Assembly (NCBI GenBank): GCA_964418645.1
Contig: CAYQME010000005.1
Location: forward strand, 16,981 to 80,980
Direction of reading: 5' to 3'
Length of the DNA stretch: 64,000 bases
From: JAADHG01 sp964418645
GTDB lineage: Bacteria; Bacteroidota; Bacteroidia; Flavobacteriales; Flavobacteriaceae
Shown here: positions 35,110-43,569 of the stretch, piece after piece
How the letters are laid out: every line of letters starts with the position of its first letter
Position numbering within the stretch: position 1 is the first letter of the stretch
Notes under the pieces: model-generated
Database searches by the model: none
What the model was told of the DNA's origin: nothing
What the model saw: the letters and a program-made list of their open reading frames with translations, nothing else
Made by a program: the position numbers and the translations under genes

Positions 35110-36519
35110 GTGAAATATATTGTATTAAGTATAATACTACTATCGTCATTTACTACAATGGCTCAAGAAATTATTAAAGAAAAAGAGATAACCAAAGAAG
35201 TAAAAAAAGCTATCGATCCCTCACAACGCATAAAGTTAGATGGTGTGGCCGCTGTTGTGGGAGACTATGTGGTTTTAGATTCAGATATAGATAAACAATT
35301 TGAACAAATACAAGCGGCAGGTGGCTCTATAGAAGGTATTACAAGATGCCAAATGTTTGGAAAATTATTAGAAGACAAACTATATATGCACCATTCTATT
35401 CAAGATAGTATTGAGGTTAATGATGCAGAAATTAGATCTTATGTAGATCAACAAATTAATAGTATGTCACAACAAATAGGCTCTATAGATAAATTGGTAG
35501 CCTACTACAAAAAGGGATCTGAACAAGAATTGAGAGATGAAATGTTTGAGATTAATAAGGATGGAAAGATGGCTTCAATGATGCAGCAAAAAATTGTTGA
35601 AGGCATTGAAGTAACCCCTGAAGAGGTAAGACAATTTTTTAATAACCAATTAAAAGAGGACCCGCCAATGTTTGGTACAGAGCTTAAGTTGGCGCAAATT
35701 GTTGTAATACCTAAAACTACCGAAGAAGAAAAACAAAAAGTAATAAATAGGCTTAAGGAGTTTAGAGCTGATATTATTGATAATGGTGCTAGTTTTACTA
35801 CCAAAGCGGTTTTATATTCAGAAGATACGGGTTCAAAACGAACAGGAGGAAAATATACTCTAAATAGAAAGCGACCACAAATGGTAAAGGAATTTAGAGA
35901 TGTTGCATTTTCCTTGCAAGAAGGAGAAATATCAGAACCTTTTGAATCTGAGTTTGGGTATCATATTATTTTTTTAGAGAAAATTAGAGGGCAAGAGTAT
36001 GATGTGCGCCACATATTATTAAAACCAAAACTTATTGCTGAGGCTATTAAAGAAGCCAGAGAGAAAATTGAAAATGTCCGTAAAAAAATTGTTGCTGGAG
36101 AGTTAACTTTTGCTGAAGCTGCCTTAGAGGTGAGTGATGAAAAAGAGACCAAGTTTGAAGGGGGACAGTTGCGTAATCCACAAACACAAGATTTTGTATT
36201 TCCACTAACTAAAATAGATCCTGAATTATATGGCCAAGTACAAAATCTTAAAAATAATGAGGTGAGTGCTGTTTTACAAGAGAGCGATAGGGTTAACCAA
36301 GTAAAATTTAAACTTATTACCGTAACGGATAGAATTGATGAGCATGAAGCTAATTTTGCCAAAGATTATTTAAAAATTAAGGAATTAACATTGCAAGACA
36401 AGCAGTTAAAAGCCATAGCAAAATGGCAGGAAGAGAAAATAATGGAAACATTTATTAAGATAAATGGAGAACATAGAGATTGTGATTTTAATGCCAATTG
36501 GCTAAAAAAGAAAAAATAA
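35110..36519 (+). CDS. surA: SurA-type periplasmic chaperone / peptidyl-prolyl isomerase
   Basis: About 469 residues from a GTG giving VKYIVLSIILLSSFTTMAQ, an ideal signal peptide one base after the previous gene. An ATG 13 codons upstream would overlap that gene by 38 bases and lengthen the signal awkwardly. The N-terminal SurA domain includes LDGVAAVVGDYVVLDSDIDK. Two parvulin domains follow: ELKLAQIVVIPKTTEEEK ... FGYHIIFLEKIRG, and YDVRHILLKPKLIAEA. It chaperones outer-membrane proteins in the periplasm. Confidence 0.88.
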   Translation: MKYIVLSIILLSSFTTMAQEIIKEKEITKEVKKAIDPSQRIKLDGVAAVVGDYVVLDSDIDKQFEQIQAAGGSIEGITRCQMFGKLLEDKLYMHHSIQDSIEVNDAEIRSYVDQQINSMSQQIGSIDKLVAYYKKGSEQELRDEMFEINKDGKMASMMQQKIVEGIEVTPEEVRQFFNNQLKEDPPMFGTELKLAQIVVIPKTTEEEKQKVINRLKEFRADIIDNGASFTTKAVLYSEDTGSKRTGGKYTLNRKRPQMVKEFRDVAFSLQEGEISEPFESEFGYHIIFLEKIRGQEYDVRHILLKPKLIAEAIKEAREKIENVRKKIVAGELTFAEAALEVSDEKETKFEGGQLRNPQTQDFVFPLTKIDPELYGQVQNLKNNEVSAVLQESDRVNQVKFKLITVTDRIDEHEANFAKDYLKIKELTLQDKQLKAIAKWQEEKIMETFIKINGEHRDCDFNANWLKKKK

Positions 36520-36522
36520 AAT

Positions 36523-37476
36523 ATGTCTGACGTTGCAGCTGTTGAACATTTTGTTTCAAAATATAAGGAATTAAAAATAGAAATTGCCAAAATTATTGTT
36601 GGGCAAGATAATGTTGTTAATCAAATCTTGATTTCAGTATTTTCTGGAGGGCATTCTCTTTTAATTGGTGTTCCAGGTTTAGCAAAAACACTTATGGTCA
36701 ATACTATAGCACAGGCTTTAGGTTTAGACTTTAAGCGTATTCAGTTTACCCCTGATTTAATGCCGAGCGATATTTTAGGGAGTGAAATTTTAGATGAAGA
36801 CAGACATTTTAAGTTTATAAAAGGACCTGTTTTTGCTAATATTATTTTGGCTGATGAGATTAATAGAACACCTCCTAAAACGCAGGCTGCATTACTAGAA
36901 GCAATGCAAGAACGTGCAGTAACCATTGCAGGACAACATTATAAATTAGAATTGCCTTATTTTGTTTTAGCTACGCAAAATCCTATTGAGCAAGAAGGAA
37001 CTTATCCTTTGCCTGAAGCGCAATTAGACCGTTTTATGTTTGCTATTAATTTAGATTATCCATCATTTAATGAAGAAGTTAAAGTTGTAAAAACTACAAC
37101 TACAGACAAAGCAGTTAAGATTAACTCTTTATTTACAGCGCAAGAGATTATAGATTTTCAACATGTTATACGTCGTATTCCTGTTGCCGATAATGTTATT
37201 GAATATGCTGTTAACTTGGTTTCAAAAACAAGACCTGATAGCAATTCAGCAACCGATTTAGTAAAGCAATATATAGATTGGGGAGCTGGTCCTAGAGCTT
37301 CTCAGAATTTAATATTAGCAGCAAAAACAAATGCTGCAATTCAAGGAAAGTTTTCTCCAGATATTGAAAATGTACAAGCTGTGGCAAATAGTATTCTTCG
37401 TCATAGAATTATTAAAAACTATAAAGCAGAGGCAGAAGGAGTGAATGAAGAACAAATTATAAAGAGTTTGTTCTAA
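36523..37476 (+). CDS. MoxR-family AAA+ ATPase
   Basis: A 317-residue AAA+ protein: Walker A in LLIGVPGLAKTL, Walker B in IILADEINRTPPKTQAAL, the sensor segment ATQNPIEQEGTYPLPEAQLD, and the C-terminal lid after about residue 230. MoxR ATPases act as chaperones with VWA-domain or DUF58 proteins, but none lies next to it here. The gene starts three bases after surA, so a link to envelope assembly is possible. The tail ends in a 218-base intergenic region before aconitase. Confidence 0.9.
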   Translation: MSDVAAVEHFVSKYKELKIEIAKIIVGQDNVVNQILISVFSGGHSLLIGVPGLAKTLMVNTIAQALGLDFKRIQFTPDLMPSDILGSEILDEDRHFKFIKGPVFANIILADEINRTPPKTQAALLEAMQERAVTIAGQHYKLELPYFVLATQNPIEQEGTYPLPEAQLDRFMFAINLDYPSFNEEVKVVKTTTTDKAVKINSLFTAQEIIDFQHVIRRIPVADNVIEYAVNLVSKTRPDSNSATDLVKQYIDWGAGPRASQNLILAAKTNAAIQGKFSPDIENVQAVANSILRHRIIKNYKAEAEGVNEEQIIKSLF

Positions 37477-37646
37477 TTATAGTTTTTCTGTTTATTTCTC
37501 ATCTATTTTCTTTATTAATTTATTATTTTTTTAATACTAAAATTATGGACTTAATAAAATAATCACATCAAACAGCTATTTTATTGCTATATATTTACTT
37601 TTTATTCAATTTTGTTGTATATTTTTTAAAATATATTAAATTTCAT

Positions 37647-37654
37647 TAATTTTG
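37647..37654 (+). promoter_or_regulatory. Promoter -7 element of aconitase
   Basis: TAATTTTG fits TAnnTTTG, 40 bases before the aconitase ATG. The rest of the 218-base gap is AT-rich and shows no gene or hairpin. Confidence 0.6.
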
Positions 37655-37694
37655 CAACACTTTAATACAGTAGAACAATTTAAAATATAAGTAT

Positions 37695-39956
37695 ATGGCA
37701 TTTGATATTGATATGGTGAAAAAGGTTTACGAACAAATCACTGAACGTATTGATAGAGCACGTGAAGTTGTTGGAAAACCATTAACATTATCTGAAAAGA
37801 TATTATACTCTCATCTTTGGGATGGAACTCCCGCTAATGCCTTTGTAAGAGGAAAAGATTATGTTGATTTTGCTCCAGACCGTATTGCATGTCAGGATGC
37901 TACAGCTCAAATGGCTTTGCTACAGTTTATGCAGGCAGGGAAGAAAAAGGTAGCAGTGCCAACAACAGTACATTGTGATCACTTAATTCAAGCAAAACAA
38001 GGTGCTGCAAAAGATTTAAAGGTTGCTAATAATGTGAGCAGTGAGGTTTTTGATTTCTTAGGGTCTGTATCAAATAAATACGGTATTGGTTTTTGGAAAC
38101 CAGGCGCAGGAATTATTCACCAAGTCGTATTAGAAAATTATGCATTTCCTGGAGGTATGATGATTGGTACTGATTCGCATACAGTAAATGCAGGAGGATT
38201 AGGAATGATTGCTATAGGTGTTGGTGGTGCAGATGCTGTAGATGTAATGGCTGGAATGGCTTGGGAGTTAAAGTTTCCGAAACTTATTGGAGTAAAATTA
38301 ACTGGAAAATTAAACGGATGGACATCTGCTAAAGATGTGATTCTTAAAGTAGCAGGAATACTTACTGTAAAAGGGGGGACAGGTGCTATTGTAGAGTATT
38401 TTGGAGAAGGCGCTAAGAATTTATCATGTACAGGTAAAGGAACCATTTGTAATATGGGAGCCGAAATTGGAGCAACAACATCAACCTTTGGTTATGACGA
38501 TTCCATGGAACGTTACTTGAGAGCTACTGATAGAACAGATATTGCTGACGCAGCAAATAAAGTTAAAGCGTATTTAACAGGTGATAATGCGGTGTATACT
38601 AACCCAGAACAGTATTTTGATCAAGTAATAGAAATTGATTTAGATACGCTTCGTCCACACCTTAATGGACCTTTTACACCAGATTTAGCAACTCCCGTTG
38701 GGGAATTAGGAGTAAAAGCTAAAGAGAATGATTGGCCAATTAAAGTAGATTGGGGACTTATTGGTTCTTGTACAAACTCTTCATATGAAGACCTAACACG
38801 AGCAGCTTCAATTGCTAAACAAGCCGTTGATAAAAAGATAAAAGCAAAGGCAGATTTTGGTATTAATCCTGGCTCTGAACAAATTCGTTATACAGCAGAA
38901 CGCGATGGTATTTTAGAGATTTTTGAAAATTTAGACGCTACTATATTTACAAATGCTTGTGGTCCTTGTATAGGACAATGGGACAGAAGCGATTTAAAAG
39001 GCAATGAAAAGAATACCATAGTGCATTCCTTTAATAGAAACTTTTCTAAACGTGCCGATGGAAATCCAAACACACATGCGTTTGTGGGTTCACCAGAAAT
39101 GGTTGCTGCAATTGCAATTTCCGGACGTTTAGATTTCGATCCAGTGAATGATACTTTGTTAAATGAAAATGGAGAAGAAATCAAATTAGATGAACCAAAT
39201 GGAATAGAATTACCACCTGATGGTTTTGCTGTCAATGATGCTGGTTATATAGATCCAGTTTCAGACGGAAGTGGTGTAAATATTTCAGTAAGGCCAACTT
39301 CAGAACGCTTACAATTGTTAACACCATTTGAACCTATTGGAGACCAAATTAAAGGTGCTAAACTTCTAATTAAAGCTTTTGGAAAATGTACAACAGATCA
39401 CATTTCAATGGCTGGACCTTGGTTGCGTTTTAGAGGACATTTAGACAATATAGCTAATAACACACTTATTGGTGCTATAAATGCCTTTAATAAAAAAACC
39501 AACTTTGTTAAAAACAAATTAACAGGAGAGTATGGTGGCGTTCCTGATACACAACGTGCATACAAAGCCAAAGGAATTAAAACTATTGTAGTTGGTGATC
39601 ATAACTATGGTGAAGGATCGTCAAGAGAGCATGCCGCAATGCAACCGCGTCATTTAGGTGTAGTAGCAGTAATTGTAAAATCGTTTGCGCGTATTCATGA
39701 AACCAACCTTAAAAAACAAGGAATGTTGGGACTTACCTTTGCCAATGAATCTGATTACGATTTGATTCAGGAAGACGACACCTTTAACTTTATAGATTTA
39801 AGCGAGTTTGCACCAGGAAAACAACTCACTATTGAAGTGGTTCATGCAGATGGTAGTACTGATATTATTAAGATAAATCATACCTATAACAATTCACAAA
39901 TTGAATGGTATAAAGAAGGTTCTGCATTAAATTTGATAAAGAAACAAAACGCTTAA
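37695..39956 (+). CDS. acn: Aconitate hydratase, mitochondrial type
   Basis: A 753-residue aconitase that isomerises citrate to isocitrate in the TCA cycle. The [4Fe-4S] ligands are in GLIGSCTNSSYED (one Cys) and NACGPCIGQW (two Cys). The substrate-binding segments DSHTVNAGGLG and GDHNYGEGSSREHAAMQPR are intact. Overall it resembles mitochondrial aconitase more than AcnA or AcnB, as is typical of Bacteroidota. It is monocistronic, with its own promoter and a strong terminator. Confidence 0.95.
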   Translation: MAFDIDMVKKVYEQITERIDRAREVVGKPLTLSEKILYSHLWDGTPANAFVRGKDYVDFAPDRIACQDATAQMALLQFMQAGKKKVAVPTTVHCDHLIQAKQGAAKDLKVANNVSSEVFDFLGSVSNKYGIGFWKPGAGIIHQVVLENYAFPGGMMIGTDSHTVNAGGLGMIAIGVGGADAVDVMAGMAWELKFPKLIGVKLTGKLNGWTSAKDVILKVAGILTVKGGTGAIVEYFGEGAKNLSCTGKGTICNMGAEIGATTSTFGYDDSMERYLRATDRTDIADAANKVKAYLTGDNAVYTNPEQYFDQVIEIDLDTLRPHLNGPFTPDLATPVGELGVKAKENDWPIKVDWGLIGSCTNSSYEDLTRAASIAKQAVDKKIKAKADFGINPGSEQIRYTAERDGILEIFENLDATIFTNACGPCIGQWDRSDLKGNEKNTIVHSFNRNFSKRADGNPNTHAFVGSPEMVAAIAISGRLDFDPVNDTLLNENGEEIKLDEPNGIELPPDGFAVNDAGYIDPVSDGSGVNISVRPTSERLQLLTPFEPIGDQIKGAKLLIKAFGKCTTDHISMAGPWLRFRGHLDNIANNTLIGAINAFNKKTNFVKNKLTGEYGGVPDTQRAYKAKGIKTIVVGDHNYGEGSSREHAAMQPRHLGVVAVIVKSFARIHETNLKKQGMLGLTFANESDYDLIQEDDTFNFIDLSEFAPGKQLTIEVVHADGSTDIIKINHTYNNSQIEWYKEGSALNLIKKQNA

Positions 39957-39970
39957 ATTAAATGCCTATT

Positions 39971-40010
39971 TCACAAAAAACTCCTAATTTTTATTAGGAG
40001 TTTTTTGTGA
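39971..40010 (+). terminator. Long perfect terminator after aconitase
   Basis: An 18-pair perfect stem (TCACAAAAAACTCCTAAT with its complement) closes the loop TTTT; the inner CTCCTAAT stem is followed by TTTTTT. It could stop transcription in both directions. Confidence 0.93.
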
Positions 40011-40081
40011 TTCATTATTAACTTTTTTTGTTAGATTTCAGGTATAATTTCGACAGATATGCTAAATATAAATTGAGTAGG

Positions 40082-40645
40082 ATGAAAATTTCAAAATCGC
40101 AACGCAATAATCTTTTATTTTTAGGGGTAATTGCAGTATTAATTATTCCTCAAACAAGAAAACCTATTCAGGTGTTTTTAAACAAAGGATTAGCCCTTTT
40201 TGGACCTTCAATTGAAAGTGAAAACAATAGAACTACAATTACTTTTGAAGATTGGCAGATACAAGATTTAGAAGGAAAAGTAGCTAACTTTAAAGATTTA
40301 GAAAATAAAGTGATATTTCTTAATTTTTGGGCAACTTGGTGTCCGCCTTGTATAGCTGAAATGGGAAGCATTCAAGAGTTGTATAATGATTATAAAGAAG
40401 ACGTAATATTTCTTCTGGTATCAAGTGAAAAAAAGCAAATAGTTGAAAAGTTTTTGAAAAAAAAAGGATATATGTTTAATACTTATTCGCCCTTATCTAG
40501 TTACCCGAAGGATTTTAATATAAGCAGTATTCCAAGAACATTTTTAATCAGTAAAAAAGGAGACATAGTAATAGACAAAAGTGGGGCGGCTAATTGGAAT
40601 AGTGATAATGTGAGAAATCAAATAAAAGAGCTACTTACTCAATAA
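40082..40645 (+). CDS. TlpA-like membrane-anchored thioredoxin
   Basis: About 187 residues from the ATG giving MKISKSQRNNLLFLGVIAVL; a TTG 18 codons upstream is an unlikely alternative. One N-terminal membrane helix (about residues 9-24) anchors a periplasmic TlpA/ResA-like domain: FLNFWATWCPPCIAEMGSIQ with the WCPPC redox motif, and the cis-proline region ISSIPRTFLISKKGDIV. It probably reduces disulfides or haem-site cysteines outside the cytoplasm. It is the last gene before the two minus-strand tRNAs. Confidence 0.88.
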   Translation: MKISKSQRNNLLFLGVIAVLIIPQTRKPIQVFLNKGLALFGPSIESENNRTTITFEDWQIQDLEGKVANFKDLENKVIFLNFWATWCPPCIAEMGSIQELYNDYKEDVIFLLVSSEKKQIVEKFLKKKGYMFNTYSPLSSYPKDFNISSIPRTFLISKKGDIVIDKSGAANWNSDNVRNQIKELLTQ

Positions 40646-40648
40646 AAG

Positions 40649-40733
40649 TGCGCACGAGAAGACTCGAACTTCCACATCCTAAGCGGATACTAGCCCCTCA
40701 AGCTAGCGCGTCTACCAATTCCGCCACGTGCGC
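40649..40733 (-). tRNA. tRNA-Leu (GAG)
   Basis: 85 bases. The acceptor stem GCGCACG pairs with CGTGCGC, discriminator A. The anticodon stem CTAGC/GCTAG encloses TTGAGGG with anticodon GAG. A long variable arm is present, as in class II tRNAs, and the T-loop is TTCGAGT. No CCA is encoded. Confidence 0.95.
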
Positions 40734-40748
40734 AAATTTTGAATTTTT

Positions 40749-40756
40749 CAAAAATA
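40749..40756 (-). promoter_or_regulatory. Likely promoter -7 element of tRNA-Leu
   Basis: TATTTTTG on the minus strand, 15 bases before the tRNA-Leu 5' end. It touches the tail of the tRNA-Lys terminator, whose T-run immediately precedes it. Confidence 0.55.
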
Positions 40757-40788
40757 AAAAAAGTTAAGCAATATGGCTTAACTTTTTT
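40756..40788 (-). terminator. Terminator between tRNA-Lys and tRNA-Leu
   Basis: GTTAAGC and GCTTAAC form a stem extended by A-runs against T-runs, with the loop AATATG. It is symmetric and follows tRNA-Lys closely in the direction of transcription. Confidence 0.85.
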
Positions 40789-40790
40789 CG

Positions 40791-40863
40791 TGACCTGGCT
40801 GGGGCTCGAACCCAGGACCCTCTCCTTAAAAGGGAGATGCTCTACCAACTGAGCTACCAGGTC
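40791..40863 (-). tRNA. tRNA-Lys (TTT)
   Basis: 73 bases. The acceptor stem GACCTGG pairs with CCAGGTC, discriminator A. The D-arm is AGCTCAGTTGGTAGAGC; the anticodon loop CTTTTAA carries TTT; the T-arm CTGGGTTCGAGCCCCAG is intact. No CCA is encoded. Confidence 0.96.
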
Positions 40864-40889
40864 ATAATGTTTTTTCTCTAACGAGGGTG

Positions 40890-40920
40890 CAAATATAAAA
40901 TGTTTAATTTATAAAACAAT
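40890..40920 (-). promoter_or_regulatory. Promoter of tRNA-Lys
   Basis: On the minus strand: ATTG (40920-40917), 19 bases, TATATTTG (40897-40890), about 27 bases before the mature tRNA. It fits the consensus spacing exactly. Confidence 0.75.
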
Positions 40921-40994
40921 ACTTTTATTGTATAAATTTTTGTTTTTTTGTGTGTAGAATTCACATTTTTTAATAATCGATTTAAGAGAAATAA

Positions 40995-41516
40995 ATGATA
41001 GTAGTTTTAATAGGATATATGGCTTCTGGTAAGTCAACAATTGGAAGAATTTTAGCTAAGAAACTAAGCTATAATTTTATTGATTTGGATGATTATATAG
41101 AAGCAACAGAAAAGAAGTCTATTAATGATATTTTTAAAGCTTATGGAGAAATATATTTTAGAAAAAAAGAAACTCATTATTTAAACGAAATAATTGCAAA
41201 TAAAAACAATACAGTTTTAGCTTTAGGAGGAGGCACACCTTGTTATGGAAATAATATGGAGACTGTATTAAAAAGTGAACATGTTACTTCAGTATATTTA
41301 AAAGCTACGATAGACAGTATAGTAGAACGTCTTGAAACTCAAAAAGGTGAAAGACCATTGATTTCAAATCTTAGTTCAAGAAGTGAGTTATCAGAATTTA
41401 TCGGAAAACATTTATTTGAACGTGTAAAATTTTATTCAAAAGCAGACTATACTATTGATACAAACAATAAAAATAAAAGTGAAATAATTGAAAAAATTAT
41501 TCTTGATTTATTTTAA
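40995..41516 (+). CDS. aroK: Shikimate kinase
   Basis: A 173-residue P-loop kinase: GYMASGKSTIGRILAKKL, the shikimate-binding IDLDDYIE and YFRKKE, LALGGGTPCYGNN, and the lid region KGERPLIS. It phosphorylates shikimate at the 3-hydroxyl in aromatic amino-acid synthesis. It has the family's usual length. It ends with a nine-base overlap into the convergent phosphoribosyltransferase gene. No promoter with a full consensus was found before it. Confidence 0.94.
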   Translation: MIVVLIGYMASGKSTIGRILAKKLSYNFIDLDDYIEATEKKSINDIFKAYGEIYFRKKETHYLNEIIANKNNTVLALGGGTPCYGNNMETVLKSEHVTSVYLKATIDSIVERLETQKGERPLISNLSSRSELSEFIGKHLFERVKFYSKADYTIDTNNKNKSEIIEKIILDLF

Positions 41517-42011
41517 TAGAGCTTCAAATGTTTTTCCAATTAAATTCACTTGAACATGTTCATGAAGAGAAGTGGATAATGAAATACCTTTAAAATCGGC
41601 TTTAACAGGATATTTTTTATGATTTCTATTTACTAATACAGCAGTTTTAAATTGTTTAAGCGGAACATCTAAAAAATGTTTAACGCCATAGACTAAAGTA
41701 GTTCCAGAATTTAAAACATCATCAATTAAAATAACAGAAGTGTTTATATATTCTTCAGTTCTCAGTGAAATATTAATAGTATTTCTAGGATTTTTTTTAT
41801 CAATTGTAACTTTGCAAAGCTTAGGTTTTATAGTTGAAATTTTCCTTAATACAGATTTTAATTGTTTAGCCAAAATATAACCATTACTATCAATACCAGC
41901 TAAAACTACCTCAGTTTCATTAACGTTGTTTTCATAAATTTGGTATGCAATACGCTTAATTTTATGAATTATTTCTTGATGAGTTAGTATGATATTATTA
42001 TTTATTGTCAT
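41508..42011 (-). CDS. Phosphoribosyltransferase (PyrR-like)
   Basis: A 167-residue type I phosphoribosyltransferase. The PRPP-binding loop is VILIDDVLNSGTTLVYGV, and the region IDSNGYILAKQLKSVL fits the N-terminal substrate loop. Overall it recalls PyrR or hypoxanthine-type enzymes; the exact base is not determined. It is cytosolic. It lies 30 bases downstream of the Hsp15 gene on the same strand and overlaps aroK at its 3' end. Confidence 0.85.
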   Translation of the reverse strand: MTINNNIILTHQEIIHKIKRIAYQIYENNVNETEVVLAGIDSNGYILAKQLKSVLRKISTIKPKLCKVTIDKKNPRNTINISLRTEEYINTSVILIDDVLNSGTTLVYGVKHFLDVPLKQFKTAVLVNRNHKKYPVKADFKGISLSTSLHEHVQVNLIGKTFEALLK

Positions 42012-42041
42012 TTTATTTGATTGATAAATTACAATATAAAA

Positions 42042-42413
42042 TTACTCATTTTCTTCATTAAAGTCATTAATATCTCGGCGGTCTTTTTTTGTAGGTCTTC
42101 CTATACCTTTTTTACGATAATAATCTTTAGAATATTTTAATAATTCTTGCGCTTTAAAGTGTTCCTTTGGAGTAGTATCAGTTCTATAAATATCAACGAG
42201 CTTTGGACCAACTCTGTTTGGAGGAATATCATTTATTGTAAGTGTATAATTAATTTGATTCTTTCTAACTTCAATTTTATCGGTTAGATAAATTTCTCTA
42301 CTTGGTTTTACCACAACATTATTTACCCTTACATGTCCTTTTTTGCAAGCCGTTGTGGCAATATTTCTAGTTTTGAAGTATCTGACACACCAAAGATATT
42401 TATCAATTCTCAT
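42042..42413 (-). CDS. hslR: S4-domain RNA-binding protein, Hsp15-like
   Basis: 123 residues with an N-terminal S4 domain: MRIDKYLWCVRYFKTRNIAT, CKKGHVRVNNVVVKPSREI. The C-terminal tail is basic (YYRKKGIGRPTKKDRRDI). This is the layout of Hsp15/HslR, which binds stalled 50S subunits carrying nascent peptidyl-tRNA and recycles them. It is probably cotranscribed with the phosphoribosyltransferase gene. Confidence 0.9.
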   Translation of the reverse strand: MRIDKYLWCVRYFKTRNIATTACKKGHVRVNNVVVKPSREIYLTDKIEVRKNQINYTLTINDIPPNRVGPKLVDIYRTDTTPKEHFKAQELLKYSKDYYRKKGIGRPTKKDRRDINDFNEENE

Positions 42414-42486
42414 AAAAATGTAAAAACAACGTTAATGTAATAGGACAAAAATATTATAAAATTGTATCTTGCACGACAAAAATTAA

Positions 42487-43521
42487 ATGAAAATGAAATT
42501 GCATAATAATAAGTATTATCTACTAACACTTTTAATATTACTACTTACCTTTAATGCTTGTAATAAAAAAGATAATAATTTAGTAGAAAGTGTGGTTGAG
42601 AGAGATAGGGCAGAACAACAAATTGCTGATAAAGACACATTAATAAGTTATCTACAAAACCATTATTATAATTCTGGAGATTTTGGAGGTAATATGAGCC
42701 CTTCAATAAATGACCTTGTAATTACAGAACTTACAAATGGTGAATCACTGCCCGATAATCATACTCTTTTAATAGATGCTATAGATGTTAAAACAACTTT
42801 ATATTTAGATGTTAATTATGAGTATTATATTTTAAATATAAATCAGGGAGGAGGAGATTCACCTCATTTTACAGATCAAATACGATTAAATTTTTCTGGG
42901 AATCAGTTAGATGGGCAAATTTTTGACAGTACTTCAACTCCTGTTGATTTTGATTTAGTGTCTTTAATACCAGGTTGGAGTAGAGTAATACCAGAGTTTA
43001 ATGTTGCAGAATCGTTTGTTGAGAATGGTGATGGGACTATAAGTTATACTAACTCAGGAGTAGGTGTTATGTTTTTGCCTTCAGGATTGGCTTATTTTTC
43101 AGACACTCCAGGAAGTGGCGTTCCTGTTTATGCATCTTTAATTTTTAAATTTGAATTATTCCAAACAGAAATTGGTGATCATGATAATGATGGTTTGCCA
43201 ACTTATATTGAAGATTTAGATAATAATTTAAATTTGAGTAATGATGACACTGATGAAAATAGTGTTCCTAATTTTGCAGATCCAGACGATGATGGAGATG
43301 GTGTGTTAACAATTAACGAGCTAGAATCCATAGAGTATATTGTTGATACTAATATAGGTGAAACAGAACCTATTCTTGCTGCAAATGAATTTGAAATTAG
43401 TCGTTCAGAAAATGCTGGAATTATAACGATTAACACAGTCAAGATTGTAGATTCAAACAATGACGGTTTAGATGATTATCTGGATGATAGTATAACCATA
43501 AATTACAACGAAGGAAGTTAA
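42487..43521 (+). CDS. FKBP-like lipoprotein with calcium-binding loops
   Basis: A 344-residue lipoprotein (signal ending FNACNKK, lipobox cysteine about residue 25). Residues about 70-230 follow the FKBP C-domain order: the strand-rich start, LIPGWSRVIPEF, then VMFLPSGLAYFS and VYASLIFKFELF. It may be a periplasmic or surface peptidyl-prolyl isomerase. Beyond it, residues 232-335 carry Asp/Asn-rich loops like type 3 thrombospondin repeats: DHDNDGLPTYIEDLD, DPDDDGDGVLTINE, DSNNDGLDDYLDD. These should bind calcium. It stands alone, with a terminator immediately after. Confidence 0.8.
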   Translation: MKMKLHNNKYYLLTLLILLLTFNACNKKDNNLVESVVERDRAEQQIADKDTLISYLQNHYYNSGDFGGNMSPSINDLVITELTNGESLPDNHTLLIDAIDVKTTLYLDVNYEYYILNINQGGGDSPHFTDQIRLNFSGNQLDGQIFDSTSTPVDFDLVSLIPGWSRVIPEFNVAESFVENGDGTISYTNSGVGVMFLPSGLAYFSDTPGSGVPVYASLIFKFELFQTEIGDHDNDGLPTYIEDLDNNLNLSNDDTDENSVPNFADPDDDGDGVLTINELESIEYIVDTNIGETEPILAANEFEISRSENAGIITINTVKIVDSNNDGLDDYLDDSITINYNEGS

Positions 43522-43523
43522 AT

Positions 43524-43552
43524 AAAAAAACCGCTTTTTAAAGCGGTTTTTT
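43524..43552. terminator. Terminator after the FKBP-like gene
   Basis: AACCGCTT and AAGCGGTT form the stem, extended by A-runs and T-runs, with a four-base loop and TTTTTT at the end. It lies between convergent genes and can serve both. Confidence 0.9.
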
Positions 43553-43569
43553 ATGTTGTAAAATTAAAT

